NCBI GenBank assembly: GCA_046329195.1
Contig: JAXLVB010000002.1
Location: 496,001-560,000, forward strand
DNA: 64,000 nucleotides
Origin: JAXLVB01 sp046329195
Lineage (GTDB): Bacteria; Bacteroidota; Bacteroidia; Cytophagales; Spirosomataceae
Reading direction: 5' to 3'
Both the position numbers and the translations under genes were made by a program. The notes below the pieces were generated by a model. That model worked only from the letters and a program-made list of their open reading frames with translations, was not told the origin of the DNA and searched no databases. Positions 1 through 6,590 of this stretch are shown here, one piece after another (position 1 is the first letter of the stretch; each line of letters begins with the position of its first letter).

Positions 1-798
1 AGCAGGTGTTTGATATTTCAAGCAGGAATGTGGCCTGAGAAAATTATAGTTGCTGTGCCAGGTTGTCAACAGGTCGTTGATTTCCTCGAGAGAATAGAAC
101 CAATTCAAGTTCAGGCACTCCTTCCGAAGCGTTCCGTTGAGGCGTTCGATGATTCCGTTCTGGGTCGGCTTACCCGGTTGGATGAACTTGATTTCAACAC
201 CCCTGGCCGCTGCCCACCCAGCAAGCGCTTGGCTGATGAATTCCGGGCCGTTGTCGCAGCGGACATAGCGGGGGAAACCCCTGATTTGGCCAATCCTGTC
301 GAGGGTTTCCACCAGTTTGGGGGCGGTGATGCTGGCAGCTGCCTCCACCCAGAGGTCTTTTCTCGAGCACTCGTCCACCACGTTTATGATTCGCACGCTC
401 TGCTGTTTGTCCCCCATCACCCACTCGCTCAGGAAGTCCATCGCCCAGCCTTCGTTGATTTTCTCTGGCGGTAGCAAACCCTCGAAGACCCGCTTGATGC
501 GGGGCTTTTTTGGGTTCCTGTGCAGGCTTAGTCTTGCGCTCTGATAAAGCCGGTATGCACGGTGCCTGCCGATTCCTTCGCCTTGGTTCTTCAGGTAGGC
601 CAACATCAGGCGGAAGCCCCATGCCGGGTGTTCCCGCCTAATCTGCTTCATCCTTTCCACCCAATGGGTGGCCCAATCGGTGGTCATGGCCGTCGATTTG
701 CGCTCTTTCTGCTCATACGCTGTCGAGCGTCTCAGGCGCAGCCACTGGCAGATGCGGCGTTTGCTCAACCCGGCCTGTTTACCCTGTACATGACCCAT
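1..798 (-). CDS. IS3-family transposase OrfB (DDE integrase core), partial
   Basis: The frame is open from an ATG at 798 to the window edge (266 codons, C-terminus missing). It shows the retroviral-integrase-like DDE core: first Asp in EGWAMDFLSEWV, second in RCDNGPEF, and the Glu in NGIIERLNGT. The ATG overlaps the last base of the orfA stop. The orfB frame is also open back to the A-AAA-AAG heptamer at 828-834, and a -1 slip there would join orfA to orfB, the usual way this family makes its full transposase. No disabling mutation is visible in the part present, so it may be active. Confidence 0.9.
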   Translation of the reverse strand, partial: MGHVQGKQAGLSKRRICQWLRLRRSTAYEQKERKSTAMTTDWATHWVERMKQIRREHPAWGFRLMLAYLKNQGEGIGRHRAYRLYQSARLSLHRNPKKPRIKRVFEGLLPPEKINEGWAMDFLSEWVMGDKQQSVRIINVVDECSRKDLWVEAAASITAPKLVETLDRIGQIRGFPRYVRCDNGPEFISQALAGWAAARGVEIKFIQPGKPTQNGIIERLNGTLRKECLNLNWFYSLEEINDLLTTWHSNYNFLRPHSCLKYQTPA

Positions 799-1097
799 CA
801 GTTCCACCTTTGCTGCTGGGCCTGCTTCTTTTTTAGGAACTCCACCGCCTCGCTGACCACCTCGTGCTTGAGTTGCAGCTCGGCGTACATCTTTTTGAGG
901 CGGAGGTTTTCCTGTTCGAGTTCCTTGAGCCGGCGCTTGTCCTCGTGCTGTTCCGTCTCTGCCTCGTTCTTCCACTTGTAGAACGTGGCTGGGCTTATTT
1001 GGTGTTCTTCGCACAGTGCCTCTACTGTCTTGGCTCCTTTCAGGTAGCTGTCCAGTATGGCTCTGCGCTGGCTCTCGTTGAATCTGCTCTTTCGCAT
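798..1097 (-). CDS. IS3-family transposase OrfA (HTH)
   Basis: This is a 99-residue protein with an N-terminal helix-turn-helix (ILDSYLKGAKTVEALCEEH, then SPATFYKWKNE). A long leucine-zipper-like coiled coil runs to the end (residues about 45-95). It binds the IS ends and, when fused to OrfB by frameshifting, forms the active transposase. The slippery run AAAAAAG on the minus strand (828-834) lies just before its stop. Length and layout are normal for the family and the gene appears intact. Confidence 0.92.
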   Translation of the reverse strand: MRKSRFNESQRRAILDSYLKGAKTVEALCEEHQISPATFYKWKNEAETEQHEDKRRLKELEQENLRLKKMYAELQLKHEVVSEAVEFLKKKQAQQQRWN

Positions 1098-1257
1098 GGT
1101 GCTTGTTTTAAGTGTGAAAATAATTGTTGTCCATTATTTCTCTACTTATTTTTGGCACCGCTCTCTGGGGGGTAGGACAATAGGATAATCACTTTTTATT
1201 GTAATAGTAAACTCACAATAAGTTATCAAGAAATGGTTTGTAAGAAAAGGGCTTGTA

Positions 1258-1890
1258 CTATCCTCTTAAATTAACGGTTAGAAACATTATTAGTGATACC
1301 CAAAATAATAGCCCTATTCCATAAGAAAAGAAAATTATTCTCATACAATACCAAAATTTTTTTTGAATAATTTGAGATACACTGTAAGATAAAAGAAACC
1401 AATAAATAACTTCAAATAAATTGCCCAATTTTAAAGGATATGACAACCAAATATCATTGGATTTAAGATCTACGAAACTTAATAAAGACAATGGATAATA
1501 ATTTTGTAACTCTTGTGGTGTAAAATTAGTTTTGATAAATAAAAACCAAATAAGTTTAATACATGCAGGTATTAAAAATATAAACTCAGAGGTAGTTACC
1601 AGTTTTAATACTTTTTTATATTCAAAACGATTAATAGTAAAATACAGTGCTAAACTTATTTCAGAAGAAATTATAGCTATTTTAAACAAATAATTTAGAG
1701 GAATTAATAGATAGCCAATCCAAATATTTTCTTTCTTGCTATTGAGTAATTTTTCAATTTGTACAATTGAAAAATTATCAGATAACAATCTGTAGTAAAA
1801 CTCCTTTGTATAGATATATTTATCAGCAATTACATTTAAAATACAATAGATGGCACAAAGAATCAGGAATCGTAAGACTATGAACTTCAT
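1258..1890 (-). CDS. Hypothetical multi-pass membrane protein (210 aa)
   Basis: I do not recognise a named family. The protein has about five or six hydrophobic segments (starting near residues 3, 57, 75, 100, 160 and 183) and a short soluble stretch around 115-150. The loose layout recalls Yip1-like integral membrane proteins, but that is weak. Its ATG follows the stop of the upstream gene with no gap, so the two are almost surely co-translated. The gene is very AT-rich compared with the window average, suggesting acquisition together with the two genes before it. It is the last gene of the island, followed by about 80 bp to the IS3 end. Confidence 0.7.
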   Translation of the reverse strand: MKFIVLRFLILCAIYCILNVIADKYIYTKEFYYRLLSDNFSIVQIEKLLNSKKENIWIGYLLIPLNYLFKIAIISSEISLALYFTINRFEYKKVLKLVTTSEFIFLIPACIKLIWFLFIKTNFTPQELQNYYPLSLLSFVDLKSNDIWLSYPLKLGNLFEVIYWFLLSYSVSQIIQKKFWYCMRIIFFSYGIGLLFWVSLIMFLTVNLRG

Positions 1891-2607
1891 TTATTTATTA
1901 TTTGAGCAGTTGAAGATAGAAGAGTCAAATACAGCATTAAATTCAATAACTTGAATGATTCTTGATGTTGAAAATGTAGAACCTTGATTTTTTGTTTCAA
2001 TCAAAAAAGGCATTAATATTCCATTAATTTTTCTGTAATCAGAGTAAGTAGTTTCTCTTGTAGAATTTGGACTTATAACAGTTTCTAAACTAAGTTCAAA
2101 ACTTTTTTCATCTAAATAAAAAAGATAATCTCTGTTATTTCCTTTAAGATGAACTTCAAAATATGATTTGTTATCAATTGTTTTTTTAAGTACAGAAACA
2201 CTTTGAAGGTTTCGACTTTTGTAGTTAATGAAGTAATTAAACATTGGGTCTACATCTACTTCGCCCCCAAAACTACTTGACATTACTGGCACACCTTTTT
2301 GAGGTAAATACGTCCATAAATTTTTCCCATCAAAACAAGTCCAAAAAGAATTATTTTCATTAAAAAGCTCATATTTAAGTAGGTTGGGAAATTGATGATA
2401 AGCTTTGAATAAGCGATTTTTTTGCTCAACAGAATTTTGAGTAAAACCAGTAATCTTGATGGTTTTTATACTGTCAATCTTCTGATGTCCTCCGACAGCA
2501 TCAAGGTATCTTTCATAAATCTCATCAACTGTTTGTGCAGATGAAATGGATAAACTCAAAATAAATATAAATGGACAAAACAAAAATCGAAAAAGTAATA
2601 GTTTCAT
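1891..2607 (-). CDS. LolA-like outer-membrane-lipoprotein-sorting-type periplasmic protein
   Basis: This is a 238-residue secreted protein. It has a hydrophobic signal segment ending near ISSAQ (residues 1-24), then TVDEIYERYLDAVGGHQKID, the usual opening of Bacteroidota LolA/LolB-like proteins ('IYxKYxxAxGGxEKI'). The rest is predicted beta strands with a FDGKNLW motif and a C-terminal NGILMPF strand, which fits a half-barrel that holds lipid or an acyl chain. It probably acts in the periplasm on hydrophobic cargo. It is strongly AT-rich and coupled without a gap to the membrane protein downstream. Its link to the GG-leader peptide gene upstream is inferred from position and composition only. 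Confidence 0.72.
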   Translation of the reverse strand: MKLLLFRFLFCPFIFILSLSISSAQTVDEIYERYLDAVGGHQKIDSIKTIKITGFTQNSVEQKNRLFKAYHQFPNLLKYELFNENNSFWTCFDGKNLWTYLPQKGVPVMSSSFGGEVDVDPMFNYFINYKSRNLQSVSVLKKTIDNKSYFEVHLKGNNRDYLFYLDEKSFELSLETVISPNSTRETTYSDYRKINGILMPFLIETKNQGSTFSTSRIIQVIEFNAVFDSSIFNCSNNK

Positions 2608-2644
2608 GGATGAAAAGACTAAAAAGGGAAAAAAGTTTTGAAAT

Positions 2645-2793
2645 AAAAAGGATCGTTGATTTTATGACAGCTTGTAAAAAAGGCAATTATTAAAACTGCC
2701 TAACTTCATAAACATAATCTATTGCATTCAAAAAGAGGTAATCGGAAAACTATGTCTATAAAAGATAGTTTACTGTATAATACGATCCTTTTT
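2645..2793. repeat. 12-bp inverted repeat pair spaced 125 bp
   Basis: AAAAAGGATCGT at 2645-2656 is matched exactly by its reverse complement at 2782-2793. The pair brackets the terminator hairpin between the GG-peptide gene and the LolA-like gene. It could be two binding sites, a long-range RNA pairing, or the ends of a small insertion. Confidence 0.5.
2676..2701 (-). terminator. Intrinsic terminator after the GG-leader peptide gene
   Basis: On the minus strand the sequence forms an 8-bp stem (AGGCAGTT with AATTGCCT, one G-U pair) and a 5-nt loop, followed by six T. It lies 108 bp past the stop of the small peptide gene, so the peptide is probably made from its own short transcript, or with partial read-through into the next two genes. 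Confidence 0.65.
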
Positions 2794-2808
2794 AAAAGTG
2801 TTTATCTA

Positions 2809-2985
2809 TCAACAATTAAGAGCTTGGTAGAGATTTACGGCTTGCACGTGATCAAATGTACTTAATGTGTTATTTGAAATAGCGTACCAAAGGCCATCAC
2901 AAATCATTAACCACATATAAAATGCGTCAAGTCCAGGTTCTCCTCCCACACTCACCTCCATTTGTTCAATACTGAGTTTCTTCAT
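2809..2985 (-). CDS. Small double-glycine-leader peptide (58 aa), bacteriocin/secreted-peptide-like
   Basis: The 59-codon frame begins MKKLSIEQMEVSVGGEPG. It has the Bacteroidota double-glycine leader pattern: MKKL, a hydrophobic residue then EQME, and GG at residues 14-15. PCAT-type peptidase ABC exporters cleave such leaders after GG. The predicted mature part is about 43 residues, with Trp25, Trp33, two cysteines (29 and 58, the last residue) and an acidic to neutral charge. A disulfide or a modified C-terminal Cys is possible. No peptidase-ABC exporter is in the window, so export would need one elsewhere. The terminator at 2676-2701 follows it. The alternative is a chance frame, but the leader match is specific. 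Confidence 0.65.
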   Translation of the reverse strand: MKKLSIEQMEVSVGGEPGLDAFYMWLMICDGLWYAISNNTLSTFDHVQAVNLYQALNC

Positions 2986-3428
2986 TTTAGTAAAAATTTA
3001 GAGAAAGTGCCTACTCTATTAAAGGCTTTTGGGCAGTCGCCTTTGCCAAACGGTTGGGGTAGGTGGTTGGCATAACCTATGTACTGAGGGCTCCATTCAA
3101 TACAAAAAAAACGTGGTCGCTGCCTATACTTCGCATCTGCGGGGGGCCAATCCCTTGCAAGCAAAGTAAAGCAACGCCCACGTTTTTCAACATGAGCGTT
3201 AGCTTACACTTCCTGCTTGCATTGAAAACTTGGACCTTTCAGATGCAGGATGTCATAAACTTACGTTATAATATCGTTAGTAAAGACCGTTGCCAAAACC
3301 ACTGGGTAAAACAGGAAAATTTCTTTGATATTTCCAAATTTTACCACAAAAAAATATAATTTCACACCAGCTTTTTTGGATTTTTTATCTAAAACACTAC
3401 TAATCAGAACTTTGTAAATTACCTTTTT
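2986..3428. other. Non-coding region between peptide gene and GNAT gene
   Basis: No convincing gene is seen in this stretch. It contains the imperfect palindrome at 3107-3187, a shorter GCCAA/TTGGC pair near 3044-3070, and AT-rich DNA that should hold the promoters of the two diverging genes. On the plus strand GAACTTTG just before 3429 resembles a weak -7 box. Confidence 0.5.
3107..3187. repeat. Long imperfect palindrome (about 27-nt arms)
   Basis: AAAAACGTGG at 3107-3116 pairs exactly with CCACGTTTTT at 3178-3187. Pairing continues imperfectly inward (TCGCTGCCTATACTTCGC against GCAAAGTAAAGCAACGC). The loop contains a run of six G (3141-3146). The size and imperfect pairing recall folded recombination sites or a structured RNA, but no integron-type core sites are evident. 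Confidence 0.55.
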
Positions 3429-3878
3429 ATGGAATTATCAATTCGTAAAGCTACTCCAGCCGACGTTCCAGCAATTTTTGGCTTAGTAAACGAACTGGCT
3501 TTGTATGAAAAAGCACCCCACGAAGTAACCAACACGATTGAGCAAATGCTAGCTGATGGTTTTGGTGAACACCCGATCTATGGCGCTTTTGTGGGAGAAA
3601 CCGACGGCAACATTGTAGGAATCGCCGTCTATTACTATCGTTACTCTACCTGGAAGGGGAAGCGTATTTACCTCGAAGACCTCATCGTCACGGAGTCGGT
3701 GAGGGGGCAGGGGCTGGGAAGCCTCTTGTTTGAGGCAATCATAGAAGAAGGCAAACGTACTGGTAGTACAGGAATGATGTTTCAAGTACTAGAATGGAAC
3801 ACTCCTTCCATTGAATTTTATAAGAAATATGGAACCCGCTTCGATGCTGAATGGCTCAACTGCCACATTGATTTTTAG
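3429..3878 (+). CDS. GNAT-family N-acetyltransferase (SSAT/diamine-like)
   Basis: This 149-residue protein opens with MELSIRKATPADVPAIFGLV, the standard GNAT first strand. It carries the acetyl-CoA pyrophosphate-binding loop VRGQGLGSLLFEA (about residues 96-108) and ends with the conserved NTPSIEFYKKYG region (about 125-136). The ELALYEKAPHEV stretch and the overall length are those of the spermidine/spermine or thialysine acetyltransferase group, so a small amine is the likely acceptor. It stands alone on the plus strand. Nothing shows which amine is used. Confidence 0.88.
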   Translation: MELSIRKATPADVPAIFGLVNELALYEKAPHEVTNTIEQMLADGFGEHPIYGAFVGETDGNIVGIAVYYYRYSTWKGKRIYLEDLIVTESVRGQGLGSLLFEAIIEEGKRTGSTGMMFQVLEWNTPSIEFYKKYGTRFDAEWLNCHIDF

Positions 3879-3913
3879 GAGTTGGATACCATTAGGATAA
3901 CTTCTAAAGGGCT

Positions 3914-3952
3914 AAAAACAAAACAAGTACGGCTTTGGCGGCGCCGTACTTG
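3914..3952 (-). terminator. Terminator of the InsA-like gene
   Basis: A 10-bp perfect stem, CAAGTACGGC (3924-3933) with GCCGTACTTG (3943-3952), is followed on the minus strand by TTTTGTTTTT. It lies about 40 bp past the stop of the InsA-like gene and may also stop plus-strand transcripts of the GNAT gene. Confidence 0.75.
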
Positions 3953-3990
3953 TCCAAGGTTACCCAAAAACAATTTAAAAAATTTTCGTG

Positions 3991-4245
3991 TTACATTTTT
4001 TCAGCTTCTTTCAACCACTTCATCACACTTACGTGTGAAATTCCTACCCTGCGTGCTGCTTGCCTGATACTTTTTCCTTCCCGAACCAACTGAACCGCTT
4101 TTTGCTTAATCTCGTCGGGCATACCATGCTGACGAAGTGCTGGGTCAATAAAATGGAAGTTACAGTTATTACATTTGAATCGCTGCTTTGTATTAATAAA
4201 GCCAGCTTTTACTACAAATTTTGAATTACATTTTGGACAATTCAT
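3991..4245 (-). CDS. Orphan InsA-like zinc-ribbon/HTH DNA-binding protein
   Basis: The 84-residue protein has an N-terminal zinc ribbon (MNCPKCNSKF, then FKCNNCNFHF). A C-terminal helix-turn-helix follows (VREGKSIRQAARRVGISHVS). This is the architecture of IS1 InsA and the related IS1595/HTH_23 helpers. No catalytic InsB frame and no terminal repeats were seen around it. It is followed by its own terminator (3914-3952), so it looks like a free-standing regulator or domesticated remnant rather than part of a living IS. The reading frame is intact. Confidence 0.75.
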   Translation of the reverse strand: MNCPKCNSKFVVKAGFINTKQRFKCNNCNFHFIDPALRQHGMPDEIKQKAVQLVREGKSIRQAARRVGISHVSVMKWLKEAEKM

Positions 4246-4577
4246 CTTGTGGTGTTAGGTCAGAGGGCGGTTAAAACTAAGCCACCATCCGTTACCACAT
4301 TTTTTTTACAGTCCCGTAGGTGTTTAGTATCATTGACACTTTAGAATTCAACAAAAACCACACCACAAGACACTACTTATTATAAAGAAGAAGAGCCAAC
4401 AGAAATACATGAATGCTCAAGTAGTTGAGTATCAATGGTTACCACTCAAAAAATAGCGTTACCAAATTATAGATATACTTTGGTTAACAAGCAAGGATGC
4501 AATAATCCCCTCCTCAAACGAGGTATGAAGATAGAAGCAAAAATGACAAATGTTGTCTATCAAAAAGTGTGCCAAAC
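4246..4577. other. Non-coding region between InsA-like gene and trmD
   Basis: No gene is supported here. The stretch includes the upstream region of the InsA-like gene (minus strand) and the 3' flank of trmD. It is AT-rich, with an imperfect CCTC...GAGG pairing near 4509-4522 but no clear terminator. Confidence 0.4.
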
Positions 4578-5252
4578 TTATTGCAAAAGGTCTGGTCGTC
4601 GTATTTTAGTACGTAAAAGTGACTGTTCAAAACGCCAGTCAGCTATCTTGGCATCATGCCCCGACAGTAGCACATCGGGGATTTTGGTGCCTTCAAAATC
4701 GGCCGGACGAGTATAGACTGGAGGGGCTAGCAGATTATCTTGGAAGGAGTCTGTAAGGGCAGAAGTTTCGTCAGAGAGTACGCCTGGAATCAAACGGATG
4801 ATGGCATCGGCAACTACACAGGCTGCCAGTTCGCCCCCTGACAGTACGTAGTCGCCAATGCTGATTTCTTTGGTAATAAAAAGCTCACGCACCCGCTCGT
4901 CAACTCCCTTATAATGACCGCATAAGATGATGATATTTTCAGCCAAAGAGAGTTGATTGGCCGTGTGCTGGGCAAAGCGCTCGCCATCAGGGGTCATATA
5001 AATAATCTCGTCGTAGGGGCGTTGGCTTTGTAGTTGTCGGATACAACGAGCAATCGGCTCAATCATCAACACCATGCCAGCTCCACCGCCAAACGCATAA
5101 TTGTCCACTTGGCGATGCTTGCTTTCGGAGTAGTCTCGGAGGTCGTGAACCTGCACGACCACATGCCCGCTTTCTTGCGCTCGCTTCAGAATGGAGTGCG
5201 CAAAAAAACTGTCTAATAATCGGGGTAGGCAAGTGATAATGTCAATTCGCAT
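4578..5252 (-). CDS. trmD: tRNA (guanine-37-N1)-methyltransferase TrmD
   Basis: This SPOUT-class enzyme methylates G37 next to the anticodon, using S-adenosylmethionine, and so prevents +1 frameshifting. The 224 residues show the expected order: MRIDIITCLP start, AFGGGAGMVLM (about 53-63), the knot strands LCGHYKGVDERV and SIGDYVLSGGELA, and the C-terminal VLLSGHDAKIADWR. Length is normal. It is the third gene of rpsP-rimM-trmD, 3 bp after rimM. rplS, which often follows, is not present; transcription runs into a non-coding region instead. Confidence 0.97.
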   Translation of the reverse strand: MRIDIITCLPRLLDSFFAHSILKRAQESGHVVVQVHDLRDYSESKHRQVDNYAFGGGAGMVLMIEPIARCIRQLQSQRPYDEIIYMTPDGERFAQHTANQLSLAENIIILCGHYKGVDERVRELFITKEISIGDYVLSGGELAACVVADAIIRLIPGVLSDETSALTDSFQDNLLAPPVYTRPADFEGTKIPDVLLSGHDAKIADWRFEQSLLRTKIRRPDLLQ

Positions 5253-5255
5253 GGC

Positions 5256-5783
5256 TTATTCGCTCAAATACACATCTAAAAGACCTTCGGGGAGGTTTAC
5301 ATGGAGTTGATGTAACGTTCGGTCAAAGGTGCCAATAGTATGGTCATTGACAGGAATCAACACTTCTTTTCCCTGATAGGTCATCACAATGATGTCTTGG
5401 TTGATTACCTGATACACATCCTCTACCTTGCCCAGTGCCCCTAACTGCGTATCTACCACCGTAGCCTGCATGATTTCGTGATAGAAGAATTGTCCATCTT
5501 CAAGCTTAGGCAAGTTATCAAGCGTAAGGTATAGGGTTAGCCCTACCAAGGGCTTGGCTTGTTCCCAAGTGTTAATGTCTTCAAACTTAACAATGGCTTT
5601 GTTGCCTCTAATTTGGATTTCTTCGATAAAATAAGGTACTAACTGACCTTTGACTTCGATGAATAAGCTATCAATTTCTTCGTACTCATCTGGGTAATCT
5701 ACATCCAAAAATACCCCTAATTCGCCTTTTAGGCCATGGGTTTTAATGATTCTACCCAATTCGTAACAATCTTCTTTTGTCAT
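5256..5783 (-). CDS. rimM: Ribosome maturation factor RimM
   Basis: RimM binds ribosomal protein S19 and helps 16S rRNA 3' domain processing during 30S assembly. The 175 residues start MTKEDCYELGRIIKTHGLKGEL, the hallmark N-terminal barrel with GxxGLKGEL. They end with the PRC-barrel domain (GKVEDVYQVINQDIIVM, then KEVLIPVND and the C-terminal LPEGLLDVY). It sits between rpsP and trmD as in most bacteria. A strong hairpin lies in the 162-bp gap before it, so its expression may be lower than that of rpsP. Confidence 0.95.
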   Translation of the reverse strand: MTKEDCYELGRIIKTHGLKGELGVFLDVDYPDEYEEIDSLFIEVKGQLVPYFIEEIQIRGNKAIVKFEDINTWEQAKPLVGLTLYLTLDNLPKLEDGQFFYHEIMQATVVDTQLGALGKVEDVYQVINQDIIVMTYQGKEVLIPVNDHTIGTFDRTLHQLHVNLPEGLLDVYLSE

Positions 5784-5878
5784 AACTATGCCGGTTGACG
5801 AGGACTTTTGCTGGCGTTTGGTTTTACCAACTGTATTAAAAATAAGGCGACGTATTCCAACGATTCAGTACTTAAAAC

Positions 5879-5910
5879 AACACAAGTCTGCCGAAAGGCA
5901 GACTTGTGTT
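5879..5910 (-). terminator. Hairpin between rpsP and rimM (terminator or attenuator)
   Basis: A 14-bp perfect stem (AACACAAGTCTGCC with its complement) closes on a 4-base loop (GAAA as written on the plus strand, TTTC in the minus-strand transcript). On the minus strand it is followed by GTTTTAAG, a modest T run. Its place just after rpsP suggests partial termination that gives more S16 than RimM and TrmD. Confidence 0.65.
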
Positions 5911-5945
5911 GGAGGTACGTTAAGACGAAATGCTGAAACTCAATT

Positions 5946-6476
5946 CTATTCTTGAGTAGGCTCTTCGGCAGGAGTTTCGGTTGCTTCGGTAGCGGGTTCT
6001 TCAGCAGGAGCCTCTTCCACTACATTTTTCTTAGCAATAGCCTCTGCACGAGCAGCATTTACTTTAGCTTCAGCTTCGAGTTGAGCTTTCTTAGTGGCTT
6101 CTTTCTTAGCAAGCAAGTTGTCAGACTTGGCGTCTTTTTTCGATTCTTTTGCTTGTTTCCATGCTTCAAACTTCGCATCGGCGGCTTCTTGAGAGATAGC
6201 ACCTTTGTTTACTCCTATTTGGAGGTGTTTGCGCAGCATTACGCCTTCATGCGAAAGGATGGCCCGGGTTGTATCTGTAGGTTGAGCACCTTTAAGTAAC
6301 CAATCTAAAGCACGTTCTACCGATACATTCAACGTAGCGGGCTGAGTATTAGGGTTGTAAGTGCCGATTTTTTCGATAAAACGGCCATCACGAGGAGCTC
6401 TGGCATCGGCTATTACGATGTCAAACATTGCTCTTTTTTTACGTCCACGACGTGCTAATCTGATTTTAACTGCCAT
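5946..6476 (-). CDS. rpsP: 30S ribosomal protein S16, long form
   Basis: The N-terminal 80 residues are canonical S16 (MAVKIRLARRGRKKRAMFDI, then DGRFIEKIGTYNP and ALDWLLKGAQPTDT). After that the protein continues to 176 residues with a lysine/alanine- and then glutamate-rich tail, ending AEEPTQE. Such tails are usual in Bacteroidota S16 and are probably disordered. S16 binds the 5' and central domains of 16S rRNA. The gene heads the rpsP-rimM-trmD cluster and has a -7 box at 6530-6537. Confidence 0.96.
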   Translation of the reverse strand: MAVKIRLARRGRKKRAMFDIVIADARAPRDGRFIEKIGTYNPNTQPATLNVSVERALDWLLKGAQPTDTTRAILSHEGVMLRKHLQIGVNKGAISQEAADAKFEAWKQAKESKKDAKSDNLLAKKEATKKAQLEAEAKVNAARAEAIAKKNVVEEAPAEEPATEATETPAEEPTQE

Positions 6477-6529
6477 TGTTGTTCAGAATTTGTGGGGAAC
6501 CCGTCCCCCCTTTTTTGTGAATGAGGGCG

Positions 6530-6537
6530 CAAAAATA
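6530..6537 (-). promoter_or_regulatory. -7 box of the rpsP promoter (Bacteroidota type)
   Basis: The minus strand reads TATTTTTG, an exact fit to the TAnnTTTG -7 consensus of Bacteroidota housekeeping promoters, about 55 bp before the rpsP start. A clear TTG at -33 is not seen. Confidence 0.5.
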
Positions 6538-6590
6538 CGAAGGATTGTGTAGAATTACTACTAAAATCAGAAAGTTTTTAGTAGAAAATA

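Larger units (their letters stand above)
1..1179 (-). mobile_element. IS3-family insertion sequence, left part cut by window edge
   Basis: The element holds overlapping orfA and orfB on the minus strand, in the IS3 arrangement. Its upstream end is placed near 1179, where the minus strand starts TGTCCTACCCCCCAGAG, a plausible terminal repeat beginning with the TG typical of the family. The other end lies outside the window, so the matching repeat and target duplication cannot be checked. The element is clearly richer in G+C than the AT-rich DNA beside it, which points to recent arrival. Confidence 0.85.

Noticed and set aside
10..474. Plus-strand frame at the left edge
   Set aside because: It is antisense to orfB and shows no protein-like composition.
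194..622. Minus-strand 142-codon frame inside the IS3 element
   Set aside because: It is the wrong frame of orfB; the true orfB frame (with DDE motifs) runs open from 798 to the edge.
3107..3187. Integron attC site
   Set aside because: The imperfect palindrome suggested it, but the RYYYAAC/GTTRRRY core sites are not present at the arm ends and no integrase is in the window.
2982..3359. Frames of 60-98 codons on both strands around the palindrome
   Set aside because: They overlap each other and the palindrome, have no motif or signal, and look like chance frames in non-coding DNA.
4435..4716. Plus-strand 93-codon frame near the trmD 3' end
   Set aside because: Its second half is antisense to trmD and the first half has no family features.
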